A stretch of DNA of 64,000 nucleotides from an uncultured Candidatus Melainabacteria bacterium (GCA_932182025.1 CAKNXK010000023.1:1-64000), one strand, 5' to 3'; shown: positions 51,811 through 61,299, counted from the stretch's first letter. Notes: generated from the letters alone by a model not told the origin. A program made the numbers and translations.

Positions 51811-52668
51811 TTATTCTCCTAAGTACAAATTATCAATCAGCCTTACACCTTCTACTCTGCAAGCAATCAGAGCTATAGAATTTTTATTGGCATTTTTTTC
51901 TTCTTCCAAAGTATCACGATTAAGAATTTCAATATACTCTAATTCGTGTTTATCTGTCAAAAATGAATACACTGTTTCTTTTAATGCAGAAACATCTGTT
52001 ATTCCTTTATTATAACAAGATTTAATATTGTTTAGAATTGTGCTTAAAACAAGTGCTTCCTTTTTACCCTCTTCTGATAAATATTTATTTCTGGAACTCA
52101 ACGCCAGCCCAGATTCTTCTCTCACAATCGGACATTGAATAATCTCAATCGGAACATTCAAATCCTTAACCATTTTCTTAATAACAATAACTTGCTGCGC
52201 ATCTTTTTGCCCAAAGAAACCAAAATCAGGCTGAACAATGTTGAACAATTTTAATACAACTGTACAAACGCCATCAAAATGCCCAACACGAGATTTTCCG
52301 CACAATTTATTTACATAGAAAAACGGAGGACAAACATAAGTTAAAGTGTCATTAGAAAGACGGTTTCCTTCACCATACATTTCTGCAGGCGTTGGAGCAA
52401 AAACTATATCAACACCTTCGCCGTCACAAAGTTTTGTATCAGCTTCTAAAGTTCTTGGATATTTATCAAAGTCTTCTGAAGGTCCAAATTGAATAGGATT
52501 AACAAAAACAGAAACAACAACCTTATCGCAGGTTTCTTTGGCTTTTTTTATAAGGCTTAAATGACCTTCATGCAAAGCTCCCATTGTAGGTACAAGACCA
52601 ACTGATAATCCTTGTTCTCTCCATTCTTTAACTTGAACTCTAACATCTTCTATTTTATTTACTAGCAT
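51811..52668 (-). CDS. panC: Pantoate-beta-alanine ligase (pantothenate synthetase)
   Basis: Joins pantoate and beta-alanine to pantothenate with ATP. 285 residues from the ATG at 52668; a GTG eight codons earlier is less likely. HxGH nucleotide motif H33-E-G-H36 (PTMGALHEGHLSL), the FVNPIQFGPSEDFDKYPR segment, the QKDAQQ motif and the KMSKS-like SSRNKYLS are all present. It overlaps the panB 3' end by 14 nt, so panB and panC are coupled. No panD is nearby. Confidence 0.95.
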   Translation of the reverse strand: MLVNKIEDVRVQVKEWREQGLSVGLVPTMGALHEGHLSLIKKAKETCDKVVVSVFVNPIQFGPSEDFDKYPRTLEADTKLCDGEGVDIVFAPTPAEMYGEGNRLSNDTLTYVCPPFFYVNKLCGKSRVGHFDGVCTVVLKLFNIVQPDFGFFGQKDAQQVIVIKKMVKDLNVPIEIIQCPIVREESGLALSSRNKYLSEEGKKEALVLSTILNNIKSCYNKGITDVSALKETVYSFLTDKHELEYIEILNRDTLEEEKNANKNSIALIACRVEGVRLIDNLYLGE

Positions 52669-53479
52669 ATAATTTTTCTTTTTCTCCCTCACTTAACTCA
52701 AAAGATTCTTTTTTAGACGGGAATTCTCCATCCTTTACTTCTTGTGAATACTTTCTAACCCCTTCAAGTACAGCATCATGAATATTTGCAAATCTTTTAA
52801 CAAACTTTGGTGCAAAGTCGGTAAACTTGCCCATAATATCATCTGTTACAACAATTTGTCCGTCACAACCTGCACCCGCTCCAATACCAATAGTAGGTAT
52901 TTCAAGATTATTAGTAATATACTCTGCACTCTCAGCAGGTAAAAGTTCAAGAACAACAGCAAAAGCTCCTGCCTGCTGAAGTTTTTTTGCAGACTCTAAT
53001 ATTAATTCTGTTGTTTCAGCTGTTTTTGCCTGAATTTTATATCCGCCAATTGTATTCAATAACTGCGGAGTTAATCCTAGATGCGCAAGAACAGGAATAC
53101 CGCATTCCACACAACGTTTTGTAAGCTCTAATATATGCTCACTGCAGCCCTCTAATTTTACAGCATTTGCTCCTGCCTTAATCATCTCGGAAGCATTTTT
53201 CAAACCCTGCTCAACAGAAAGATTATAACTCATAAACGGCATATCACCGACAATAAAAGTCTTTTTCGCTCCGCGGGCAACTGCACGCACAAAAATCAAC
53301 ATCTCATCAAGAGTAATATTATAAGTATTTTCATGACCCAACGCTACCATTGCAAGAGAATCTCCCACCAAAATAGCATCAACTTCTGCTTCCTCCAATG
53401 TTTGAGCCGTAGAATAATCGTATGCCGTTAGCATTGCTATTTTTTCGTCTGATTTTTTGAAAATACTTATTGATTTCAT
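52655..53479 (-). CDS. panB: 3-methyl-2-oxobutanoate hydroxymethyltransferase
   Basis: First step of pantothenate synthesis: hydroxymethylates ketoisovalerate with methylenetetrahydrofolate. 274 residues, TIM barrel. LTAYDYSTAQ, VGDSLAMVALGHENT (metal-binding D40), GVAKLEG-type NAVKLEGCSE, and the late GIGAGAGCDGQIVVTDD are the family motifs. The start overlaps the yvcK stop by 4 nt (ATGA). Together with panC it gives a partial coenzyme A branch. Confidence 0.95.
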   Translation of the reverse strand: MKSISIFKKSDEKIAMLTAYDYSTAQTLEEAEVDAILVGDSLAMVALGHENTYNITLDEMLIFVRAVARGAKKTFIVGDMPFMSYNLSVEQGLKNASEMIKAGANAVKLEGCSEHILELTKRCVECGIPVLAHLGLTPQLLNTIGGYKIQAKTAETTELILESAKKLQQAGAFAVVLELLPAESAEYITNNLEIPTIGIGAGAGCDGQIVVTDDIMGKFTDFAPKFVKRFANIHDAVLEGVRKYSQEVKDGEFPSKKESFELSEGEKEKLYASK

Positions 53480-54783
53480 TTTTTAAGACTTTTCCTATAC
53501 CAATAATACACTGCTCTTGCAACCCTGTGAGAAGAATGTCTTACAAGACCTTCTTTGTTTTCTTGAATAAGTTTTTGTGAAACAACCGTTACACCTGTAG
53601 GAGCAAGGTTTTCCATATCCAATCTTACCGGTATTGAACCGCTCTTTGCATACCCCTCTGAAATATTATCTGGCAAAGAATCATTCACCAAAACTGCATC
53701 AATAATTTTTCTGCCTTTTGCATGATTTAATAACGCGTTAACGTGACTTGCTACAGAATAATTATCGGTTTCACCGGGTTGAGTCATAATATTACAAACA
53801 TAAATTTTCTTTGCAGTTGATGCCATAATAGCTTCAACAATACCCGAAACCAACAAGTTTGGAATTACACTTGTGTATAAACTTCCGGGACCTAAAATTA
53901 TTAAATCCGCATCAGCAATTGCAGTTAGAACTTCCGGCAAAGCTTTACAAACCTCCGGTTCTGTAAATAATCTCTTAATACTTTTGCGCGCTTCCGGGAT
54001 GTTTGATTCACCTTTAACAATAGTACCGTCTTCAAACTCAGCTGCAAGTTTCATATCATCTAATGTTGCAGGAAGAACAACTCCACGAATATTCAATACA
54101 TTTGAAGACTCTTTTACAGCCTTAACCATGTTTCCTGTAATTGAACAAAGTGCCGTTAAGAAAAGATTTCCAAAACTGTGACCTTCCAAACCTTCACCAT
54201 TTTTAAAACGATATTGGAAAAGCTCAGTAATCAAGTTTTCATCATCCGCTAAAGCTGCAATACAATTTCTTATATCTCCCGGAGGCAAAATACCCATTTC
54301 TTCTCTTAGACGTCCGGAACTGCCGCCGTCATCACCCACAGTTACAACTGCAGTAATATTATTTGTATATTTTTTAATTCCTTTAAGAAGCATTGATAAA
54401 CCTGTACCGCCGCCAATTGCAACAACTTTTGCACCTTTATTAAGTTTGCTTCTGCGATAAAGTCTTTCTAAAAGAGAATTATTCCCTTTTGATGAATCCA
54501 TATCCATCATAGAAAGTGTAGTTTTTTTCCAGCCTTTAAAGAATATTGTTGCTCCAATTAAAATAAATACTGCTGCAAGAATATTTGTAGGCAGAATAAA
54601 TGCTGCTTTTTTAATTGCACCCATAATTTTATAAATCATATGAGTATCAGCAATTAATAAAAATCCCAGTACGATTAAAACTGAACCAACAAAGATTAAA
54701 AACAACCATCTTTTAACATTCAGCCCTGGAATAAGCCAGCCTACGTCTTTTGAAACTTTAACATTATTCTTTATATCAAACAT
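53476..54783 (-). CDS. yvcK: YvcK/CofD-like protein (UPF0052), putative gluconeogenesis factor
   Basis: 435 residues. Two N-terminal membrane helices (about 28-45 and 60-85), then the cytoplasmic YvcK domain: VVAIGGGTGLSMLLKG, TVGDDGGSSGRLREE, GEDLEGHSFGNLFL-like EGLEGHSFGNLF, and GPGSLYTSVIPNL. In Firmicutes it binds UDP-GlcNAc and influences cell shape and carbon use; the role here is unknown. The membrane anchor is also seen in cyanobacterial versions. It starts 2 nt after pxpA and overlaps panB by 4 nt. Confidence 0.88.
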   Translation of the reverse strand: MFDIKNNVKVSKDVGWLIPGLNVKRWLFLIFVGSVLIVLGFLLIADTHMIYKIMGAIKKAAFILPTNILAAVFILIGATIFFKGWKKTTLSMMDMDSSKGNNSLLERLYRRSKLNKGAKVVAIGGGTGLSMLLKGIKKYTNNITAVVTVGDDGGSSGRLREEMGILPPGDIRNCIAALADDENLITELFQYRFKNGEGLEGHSFGNLFLTALCSITGNMVKAVKESSNVLNIRGVVLPATLDDMKLAAEFEDGTIVKGESNIPEARKSIKRLFTEPEVCKALPEVLTAIADADLIILGPGSLYTSVIPNLLVSGIVEAIMASTAKKIYVCNIMTQPGETDNYSVASHVNALLNHAKGRKIIDAVLVNDSLPDNISEGYAKSGSIPVRLDMENLAPTGVTVVSQKLIQENKEGLVRHSSHRVARAVYYWYRKSLKK

Positions 54784-54785
54784 GA

Positions 54786-55580
54786 TTAATCCACCCAGCC
54801 AGAAACTTTCGCATTATTATAATTAACAGGAGTAGGAGTAATAACACCTCTAGCCTGTTTAATAAGTTCTAAAGAATTTTTGTATTTATTAGAAAAGTGA
54901 ATAGTATCAACATCTGCAAAACTCATCCCGCTCAAATTATTACGGATTTGAGAAGTATGAATTAAATGCTGAAATCTTTTGATAAGTCCATAATTATCAG
55001 TATTATCTTCTTTTGAATAATCTACTGTTAAATCAGGATTATACGTTTTCTCCAAACATAACTCCTGAGCAACTTGTATTCCTGTATAATCAGCGACCTT
55101 AGCAGTAATATCACCAACCGGAGCATAGTATACAAGCCATTCAGAACATTTTTTTATTGCTTTTGCAATTGCGCAGGAAAAAGTAAAATCTTCTCCTGCA
55201 ATCTTATACATAGCACCATGAGGTCTAACGTGCTCAATACTCAAACCATAAGCCTTAGCAAATGACATTAATGCACCCACCTGATAAACAACAATTGATT
55301 CAATCTCATCTTCTTTTAGCTCTACGGGTCTGTATCCAAATCCTTGAATATCATTAAACCCAATATGAGCTCCAATAGAAACATTCTTTTCTTTAGCTTT
55401 TAAAAGAGCTTCTTTGATAGTCAAAGGATCACCGGCATGAAATCCGCATGAAACGTTAACTGAACTTACATAGTCTAAAAGTTCAAATTCATTATTATTT
55501 CTATATACCCCATAAGCTTGAGCTAAATCACAGTTAAAATCAATATTTTTAATTGATTTTCTTTCTAAAACTTCTTGCAT
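54786..55580 (-). CDS. pxpA: LamB/YcsF family protein, PxpA-like 5-oxoprolinase subunit
   Basis: 264 residues from the ATG at 55580, which has GGAG 6 nt upstream; a TTG four codons earlier is less likely. The family motifs are FNCDLAQAYGVY, VNVSCGFHAGDP, GAHIGFNDIQGFGYR and EHVRPHGAMYK. PxpA normally needs PxpB and PxpC to open 5-oxoproline; neither is seen beside it. It heads the yvcK-panB-panC block. A role in 5-oxoproline recycling is the family inference. Confidence 0.86.
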   Translation of the reverse strand: MQEVLERKSIKNIDFNCDLAQAYGVYRNNNEFELLDYVSSVNVSCGFHAGDPLTIKEALLKAKEKNVSIGAHIGFNDIQGFGYRPVELKEDEIESIVVYQVGALMSFAKAYGLSIEHVRPHGAMYKIAGEDFTFSCAIAKAIKKCSEWLVYYAPVGDITAKVADYTGIQVAQELCLEKTYNPDLTVDYSKEDNTDNYGLIKRFQHLIHTSQIRNNLSGMSFADVDTIHFSNKYKNSLELIKQARGVITPTPVNYNNAKVSGWVD

Positions 55581-55658
55581 TTTTATCTCCAATTTTTAAT
55601 AAAATTATACTACAAAAAAGCAATAGCAAATTATTTATTGAGAAGTTTTACAATCAAT

Positions 55659-56798
55659 ATGAAACTGAATTTTTTCAAACCCAAAACCATAACTCCGCTT
55701 CCTCCTTTTAACAAAAGCGGAAATCGACTTATATTAAGAAAACCAACTTCTTTTTCATCAATAGAAGCTCCTTACGGCACCGAAACCGCTGAAAAACTTT
55801 TAATCGAACGAGATTTTGGGACCCGCAAAACAGCCGTAAAACTATATTATGATTCAAATAAAAGATTGATTGGACAAAAGCGCGAAAATTATCAGGGTGA
55901 TACGCTTACAGATTATACAGAATCAAGATACACCGTTAGAAAAAAAGTAAATTGGGATAAATATACAATCTCTTTTAGCGATGTTCAGTCAATTAATTAT
56001 AACCCCGATAGCATAATTAATTCCGCAGCAAGATACAAAATAGATATTGTAGAAGAAAATGGAATAGAAAAACCTTCTATAAATATTATGAAATATAATA
56101 CAACGCGAGAGCAAAATGAAACATTTACGGAAAACTTTTCGATTTCAAATAATCAAACTTTCATAAAAACAAAATCTGTTCGCTCTGAATCTGGAGATTT
56201 ACTGGAACTAACAACTACATCAAGCGAAAATATTCCCCAAAAAGTAGCAAACGATGAATACCTTGTCCTACGCGGGATGCCGGACGAAATTGCTATAAAA
56301 TCCTTAATGCGTATGCTTGGAAAAAAGGAAAAGTTAGAATCCCTTGATGATATAAGTCTTTTTTATATAAAAGGAGATGATATTAATTATATGCTGGGCT
56401 TAGCCTTGCAAGAAAAGAATAGACTTGGAGTAGCAATTCTCCCAACATTAGGAGACAATATTAATACAACTGCACACGAATTAAGACATTTTAGACAACA
56501 CGAGTTAAAAAACAAGCTAAAAATTCAACTCTGGAATAAGTTTTTCAACAAAAAAGAATACAATCCCAGAGAACTTCAACTAGCACTCTACTTTTTTAAA
56601 TGCAGACTGCAAAGCTGTCCATTCCCCGTTACATGGCTTACTAAAAATTGGTACCTCAAAGAAGGTTTAGAACGAGATGCGTACCGTATAGGCGAAAGAT
56701 TTGAAACAGATTTTCAAAGAAGAACAAAAGAATTAAAGAAAAATTTCCCAATGGTCACACGCCACAATATAGGAATAGAAGCTACGTTGCCCAATTAA
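55659..56798 (+). CDS. Putative zinc metallopeptidase-like protein (HExxH)
   Basis: 379 residues from the ATG at 55659; an open frame upstream to 55575 has no ribosome binding site. Not recognised as a family. Residues 1-40 are P-, N- and S-rich. Residues 45-200 are beta-rich and charged. A zinc-peptidase motif HELRH (H273, E274, H277; context TAHELRHFRQHE) stands in the C-terminal helical part. E335 or E338 (YLKEGLERDAYRIG) could be the third ligand of a gluzincin-like site. No signal peptide. TATACT at 55606 is the probable -10. The 3' end overlaps convergent ung by 17 nt. Confidence 0.6.
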   Translation: MKLNFFKPKTITPLPPFNKSGNRLILRKPTSFSSIEAPYGTETAEKLLIERDFGTRKTAVKLYYDSNKRLIGQKRENYQGDTLTDYTESRYTVRKKVNWDKYTISFSDVQSINYNPDSIINSAARYKIDIVEENGIEKPSINIMKYNTTREQNETFTENFSISNNQTFIKTKSVRSESGDLLELTTTSSENIPQKVANDEYLVLRGMPDEIAIKSLMRMLGKKEKLESLDDISLFYIKGDDINYMLGLALQEKNRLGVAILPTLGDNINTTAHELRHFRQHELKNKLKIQLWNKFFNKKEYNPRELQLALYFFKCRLQSCPFPVTWLTKNWYLKEGLERDAYRIGERFETDFQRRTKELKKNFPMVTRHNIGIEATLPN

Positions 56799-57438
56799 TA
56801 GCTTTTTCTTTTAAAATCTCATTGCACCTTACAAAATGGTCACATTCCATAAATCCGCGATGCGCCGACAAAGGAGAAGGATGAGTTGTATCCATAACGG
56901 TTATACTATCTATGCCCTCAAAACAAGCACCAACTTTTTGTGCATAAGAACCCCAGCGCATTACAATTAAGTTCCCGCGTTTTGCAAGAATAGAAAAAAT
57001 ATTCTCAATAACCGGCGCCCATAATTTTGTATGCTCTTTCAATAGTTTTGTGTCTTTACCCTCAAAAGTCAGTGCAGTATTGAGCAAAAGCACCCCTTGT
57101 TTTTCCCAATCTAGCAAATGATTTGTTGAATGAGTGCAATTAGGAAAATCCTTCTCAAGTTTCTTAAAAATATTCTTCAAAGAAGCAGGAGTATTTTTAG
57201 ATAAACTTGAAAAAGCAAGTCCATGGGCGTGTTCAGAGCTTGGATACGGGTCTTGTCCTATTATAAGCACTTTGACATTATCCAAAGATGTCAGCTTTAT
57301 TGCATTCAAAACGTTCTCTTGAGAAGGAAGAATTTCTCTATCCTTGCGCTTTTCTTCAATAACAGACATAATTTCACGGATTAAATCAATATCTAAACCA
57401 GCCTTAATCCAGCTATTATCAATTCCAAATTTTTCCAT
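56782..57438 (-). CDS. ung: Uracil-DNA glycosylase, family 1
   Basis: Removes uracil from DNA. 218 residues. Catalytic GQDPYP with D63 (motif A), the second motif HPSPLSAHRGF, and GVLLLNTALT. No signal peptide. No Shine-Dalgarno; TTAAAT with TGA before it lies 6 nt upstream of the ATG. It overlaps the convergent HELRH gene by 17 nt. Confidence 0.96.
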   Translation of the reverse strand: MEKFGIDNSWIKAGLDIDLIREIMSVIEEKRKDREILPSQENVLNAIKLTSLDNVKVLIIGQDPYPSSEHAHGLAFSSLSKNTPASLKNIFKKLEKDFPNCTHSTNHLLDWEKQGVLLLNTALTFEGKDTKLLKEHTKLWAPVIENIFSILAKRGNLIVMRWGSYAQKVGACFEGIDSITVMDTTHPSPLSAHRGFMECDHFVRCNEILKEKAINWAT

Positions 57439-57453
57439 AAATTTATTTAATCA
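57439..57453 (-). promoter_or_regulatory. Possible extended -10 of a leaderless ung mRNA
   Basis: Minus strand TGA-TTAAAT-AAATTT-ATG: a TGn-type extended -10, 6 nt from the ung ATG. The hexamer is only moderately good and the region is AT-rich, so chance is possible. Confidence 0.35.
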
Positions 57454-57505
57454 CAAAAAAGCAACATAATATACATTGTGTTGCGAAATAGAAAGGAATA
57501 TTATT

Positions 57506-57775
57506 ATGATTAGAAACATTAATTCACAATTTAATTATCCGCAAACATCTTTAAACAAGAAGATGCCAACCCAAGCAAAAACACAAGTAAATAATGTCGG
57601 AAATGAACCCATTCGTGATAACGAAGCAGATGCAAGTTTCGGTCGCTACATTGATAAACACACTAAATTATCAGGCGGCCTAGAAAGAATACAAGCAAAT
57701 CCTGCCTGCGAAGCACAATGCGCAGGTATAGTCATCGTAGCCTTTTTTGACTGGGCATTTCACGGATTTAATTAA
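57506..57775 (+). CDS. Small orphan protein with an N-terminal SFGR motif
   Basis: 89 residues from the ATG at 57506 (AAAGGA 9 nt upstream); an in-frame start at 57476 is rejected. The first 50 residues are N/Q/T/P-rich (NINSQFNYPQTSLNKKMP) and end in DASFGRYIDKH, a short phrase seen in several orphan proteins of this type in my recollection of Melainabacteria. The C terminus ends with a hydrophobic stretch (CAGIVIVAFFDWAFHGFN). No signal peptide. Function unknown. Followed 43 bp later by another orphan gene. Confidence 0.6.
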   Translation: MIRNINSQFNYPQTSLNKKMPTQAKTQVNNVGNEPIRDNEADASFGRYIDKHTKLSGGLERIQANPACEAQCAGIVIVAFFDWAFHGFN

Positions 57776-57818
57776 AAAACATATAAAAAATTAACAAGTC
57801 AAATTAAAGGAGATTACC

Positions 57819-58148
57819 ATGTTATCAAATGAAGATTTTAAACTATATCAGGAAATATTTTCAAATCATACAAAACAACAGAATAACAATCCTGAAATCG
57901 AAAATTATATAAAGAAACAACTTGAATTTTTCTTATATTCTGAATTAAAAAAATACATTCAAGAAATCAATTACTCATGCTCTATTGAGCTTAGTGAAGG
58001 AACAACAGCCAAAGTTTCAACAGCAAATGGAATAATTAATATTGTAGTAAAGAAACAAAACGGCGAAGTTTTCAATGGAGTTTGGAGCAATTTACCATAC
58101 AATAAAATTCTTGAAATGGCACCAATGATAGTTAACCATCAAAAATAG
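57819..58148 (+). CDS. Small orphan protein
   Basis: 109 residues, not recognised. AAAGGAG precedes the ATG by 7 nt. No signal peptide. N-terminal half helical and charged (FKLYQEIFSNHTKQQNN, YIKKQLEFFLYSELKKYIQE); C-terminal half beta-rich (SIELSEGTTAKVSTANGIINIVVKKQNGEVFNGVWSNL). Closed by a terminator. Probably co-transcribed with the SFGR protein upstream. Confidence 0.65.
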   Translation: MLSNEDFKLYQEIFSNHTKQQNNNPEIENYIKKQLEFFLYSELKKYIQEINYSCSIELSEGTTAKVSTANGIINIVVKKQNGEVFNGVWSNLPYNKILEMAPMIVNHQK

Positions 58149-58176
58149 CTCTTATAAGAAGGCTAAGTCCCCTAAC

Positions 58177-58224
58177 AAAACTTTCGGCATTACCTGTAGA
58201 ATAAACGGTAATGCCGAAAGTTTT
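58177..58224. terminator. Long hairpin between convergent genes
   Basis: Perfect 18-bp stem AAAACTTTCGGCATTACC (58177-58194) with its complement at 58207-58224 and a 12-nt loop. T tracts are short (TTTTG). It ends transcription from the small gene at 57819 and probably from the GH57 gene on the other strand. Confidence 0.82.
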
Positions 58225-58241
58225 GACTAAAAGCTAAAAAA

Positions 58242-60725
58242 TTAAGCTCTTACAAGCGCTCTATTAAACTGTTGTTTATAATAATCCATATTGATATTCA
58301 AATCTTCACCAATCTGGAAGAGCATAGTTACAAGCTCTCTATCAGCAGCACAGGTCATACTTTGAATTAATTCTTCTATATTTGTAATAACCTTTGTGAA
58401 GAAATAATTCTGAGCTTCTGCTATATCAATCTTGAGTTCAAGCTTTCCTATGCAATCAAGAATTTCCAATGTTGCATCTACTTGCTGAATATCAAGTGCG
58501 TAAGCCAATCTGCTGATATTTTGTGCAATTTTTTTACTGAATATTTTAGCAGTAGGAGCTTTATCAATCTCAATTCCGATACGTTTAGCTTCAAACAAAA
58601 TATCAGAAGCTTGCTGCAAGATGTCTGAATTAAAGAACCCTTTGCCTGCAAACAATTCATTAAACTGCTTGGTCAAAACATACTGAGCAGAAATTTTGAA
58701 CTCACGAGGTATTTCCAAACCAAGTGTCTGCATTTGATAAATAGACCCTTTGCCTTCGTTATACATAGATTCATAAGTATTAGCAAAGTTTTGCAATTTA
58801 CCTTTAAGCATTGTTTCAAGAATTTTACGTCTTTCTTCGATAAATATATCTTTAAGAGTAAAGTATTCTGTACCAAAATAGTTATCAATTGTTCTGATAA
58901 TCTCTGTTAAAGGTGAAACAAGATATGTTCTAATAAGCTCTTTTCTTGTTTCCATAAAGTTATCAGAATATTCTTTAATTGCACAATGGAAATCACCGCC
59001 CGAGAATTGAAGCAATGCAAATACCATATTTGATTTTTCTAATGTTACTTTTGAAGTTACTTCAATATGTCCGATTACTAATTGTGAATTACCTTTGACA
59101 ACGCGTTTATAAGATTGTTTCTTGATTTTGTAGCAATAAACGCTTTCTTCGTCTTCAATTTCTGTATACAAAGATGAAATTGCCCACAAACTAACAATCT
59201 GTTTAGCCGTTACAACCGAAGGTTTTACAAAACGTTCGTAAACATCTTTGCCGGAACCAAATTCCTGCAAGTTACTTTTAGCTTCTGCTAAAAGTTCCAA
59301 AAACTTCTGTTCATAATCTTTTTTAACAAAGTTTTTAGCAAGCTGCATAACCCTTGCTGCATATTTCATAATCTGAACTGTTTCAATACCGGAGATTTCA
59401 GAAAAGAACCAACCGCAGCTTGTATACATAAGCATTGCTTGTCTTTGGATTTCCAAAAGTTCCATTGCACGAACTTTTTGTTCATCATCCAAACCTTCAA
59501 CAAAATTCTCTTCCTGAAAAGCTTTCACATTACTATCGCTTCTGTCCAAAATAACAGAAATATAGTTATTTCTGGCTTCTTCAGGATTAAGCAAATATTT
59601 TTTACCAAATTTTTTATAAAGCGCACACATTTCATCTCTTAAATAATCAAGCGCTTCTCTAAGAGGCTTTCTCCATTTTTGGTTCCAACCCGGATGTCCG
59701 CCGGTTGAACAGCCGCAATCGTCGCTCCATCTTCCTACACCGTGGAAACAGCTCCAAGATGAAACAGGCTTAATATCAACTTCCCAGTCACTTCTGTATT
59801 TTTCAAGATATTCAGCATAGTTTGTAATAATAAACCCTGCGTCTTTTACTTTTAGTTTTAATGCATAAGCAAGCGCCATATCACCAAATTTAGTATGGTG
59901 CCCGTAGCTTTCACCATCCGTTGCAATATGAACCAACTGCGGGTAATTTCTTTGAGCAGAAATACCGTCTTTTAATCTGTTTACAAATTTATTTCCATCT
60001 TTAAGAAGTTCTTCAAACGCAACAGCACGTGATATTGCACCGTCATAGAAGAACAGGTCAATAAATTTACCCGGAGCAGATTTGATATAATATCTGTAAG
60101 AACGTGCAGGATCTATATTACCCCAACTAACATCCTGCCAGTTTTCTTCACCTTCTTTTCTAATACCGTACGCTTGGAATGGTGAAAGAACTGTAAACTT
60201 GATGCCGTTTTCGACAAGAACACGAAGTGTATCGTCATCAACGGCAGTTTCAGCAAGCCAAATCCCTTCCGGTTCACGACCGAAACGGTATTCAAAGTCT
60301 TTAATACCCCATTTAACCTGAGTTTGCTTATCACGTTCGTTTGCAAGAGGCATAATCATGTGGTTATACACCTGAGCAATCGCATTACCGTGCCCGCCGT
60401 GCATCTTTCTGCTTGCCAAATCAGCTTTGATAATACGTTCATAAGCCATTGGTGCGAATTCTTCCATCCAGCTCAATAGAGTCGGACCGAAGTTATAACT
60501 CATATATTCATAATTATTGACCATGTCTAAAATTTGGTTTTTTGAGTCAACAATTTTTGATATTGAATTTGGGTTATAGCATTCGTTATTAATTCTTTCA
60601 TTCCAGTCATGATTTGGCAGCGCACTGTCTTGCTGCTCAATAGCTTCCAGCCATGGATTTTCTCTTGGTGGTTGATAAAAATGACCATGTACTGTTAAAA
60701 ACACTTTATTTTCAGTTGTTTCCAT
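58242..60725 (-). CDS. Glycoside hydrolase family 57 protein with DUF3536 part
   Basis: 827 residues. The N terminus carries the GH57 start VHGHFYQPPRENPW, later FGRE-PEGIWLAETAVDDDTL, where the conserved acidic residue stands, and HIATDGESYGHHTKFGD. The remaining C-terminal half matches the DUF3536 type (helical, EEARNNYISVILDRSD; SCGWFFSEISGIETVQ). GH57 enzymes act on alpha-glucans, for example amylase or branching reactions; this subgroup is not characterised. No signal peptide, so a glycogen role in the cytoplasm is likely. GGAG precedes the ATG. It follows the secreted OB-type gene by 4 nt. Confidence 0.85.
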   Translation of the reverse strand: METTENKVFLTVHGHFYQPPRENPWLEAIEQQDSALPNHDWNERINNECYNPNSISKIVDSKNQILDMVNNYEYMSYNFGPTLLSWMEEFAPMAYERIIKADLASRKMHGGHGNAIAQVYNHMIMPLANERDKQTQVKWGIKDFEYRFGREPEGIWLAETAVDDDTLRVLVENGIKFTVLSPFQAYGIRKEGEENWQDVSWGNIDPARSYRYYIKSAPGKFIDLFFYDGAISRAVAFEELLKDGNKFVNRLKDGISAQRNYPQLVHIATDGESYGHHTKFGDMALAYALKLKVKDAGFIITNYAEYLEKYRSDWEVDIKPVSSWSCFHGVGRWSDDCGCSTGGHPGWNQKWRKPLREALDYLRDEMCALYKKFGKKYLLNPEEARNNYISVILDRSDSNVKAFQEENFVEGLDDEQKVRAMELLEIQRQAMLMYTSCGWFFSEISGIETVQIMKYAARVMQLAKNFVKKDYEQKFLELLAEAKSNLQEFGSGKDVYERFVKPSVVTAKQIVSLWAISSLYTEIEDEESVYCYKIKKQSYKRVVKGNSQLVIGHIEVTSKVTLEKSNMVFALLQFSGGDFHCAIKEYSDNFMETRKELIRTYLVSPLTEIIRTIDNYFGTEYFTLKDIFIEERRKILETMLKGKLQNFANTYESMYNEGKGSIYQMQTLGLEIPREFKISAQYVLTKQFNELFAGKGFFNSDILQQASDILFEAKRIGIEIDKAPTAKIFSKKIAQNISRLAYALDIQQVDATLEILDCIGKLELKIDIAEAQNYFFTKVITNIEELIQSMTCAADRELVTMLFQIGEDLNINMDYYKQQFNRALVRA

Positions 60726-60729
60726 CTAA

Positions 60730-61218
60730 TTACTTAACTCCGTCTTTTTCAGGTGCCTTTTTTACTAAAACAAGTTTGCTGACATCAATCCAAGCATCTC
60801 CTAATGCATCAGAGAAAACCTTACCTGTGATTGATATCTCATCATCTGTTTTTAAATCAATGAATTTTTCTGCTTCTTCACGTTTAATAAACAATTTCAT
60901 TTCTGATAATGGGACATCATAAGTTGTGTCATCTCTTTTTATCAAAAATGAGATATAGTCTTCAGAAGACTTAAATGCAGGTTTATAGTCAAGCCCCAAT
61001 GTTGAGAATTTATCAAACTTTGCATTCATAATAATTGTTTTATCCAAATATGCTTTTGGGTTTGCTACAACAGATAACGGCGGTGTAGATAAGCATTGTT
61101 CTGCAGTAACAGGCGGTGCTGCAACGGGCTGAGCAGTTACTTTGTTAACACAAACTTCACTCGTTGTCAGAGCTAAAGCACAAAATATTAATAAAACTAT
61201 ATATCTTACTCTTTTCAT
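60730..61218 (-). CDS. Secreted OB-fold-like protein
   Basis: 162 residues. Signal peptide 1-29 (YIVLLIFCALALTTSEV), a P/A-rich linker (QPVAAPPVTAEQ), then a domain of about 110 residues whose pattern NPKAYLDKTIIMNAKFDKF ... DDEISITGKVFSDALGDAWIDVSKLV suggests an OB-fold, as in BOF-type or NirD-like periplasmic proteins. Cysteines at about 23 and 42 are not in a lipobox. AGAGG precedes the ATG. First gene before GH57; a shared role is possible but not shown. Confidence 0.7.
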   Translation of the reverse strand: MKRVRYIVLLIFCALALTTSEVCVNKVTAQPVAAPPVTAEQCLSTPPLSVVANPKAYLDKTIIMNAKFDKFSTLGLDYKPAFKSSEDYISFLIKRDDTTYDVPLSEMKLFIKREEAEKFIDLKTDDEISITGKVFSDALGDAWIDVSKLVLVKKAPEKDGVK

Positions 61219-61283
61219 TTTATCTACCTCTTCTTTTTAATATTGTAACATGAATTTATCAATTTGATAATCATTTAGGTTTC

Positions 61284-61299
61284 TGATATATTATAAAAT
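61284..61299 (+). promoter_or_regulatory. Extended -10 of a probable leaderless sigma-factor mRNA
   Basis: TGA-TATATT (61284-61292) ends 7 nt before the ATG at 61300. No Shine-Dalgarno. Exact match to the TGn-TAnnnT-N7-ATG arrangement at mlaE. Confidence 0.55.
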
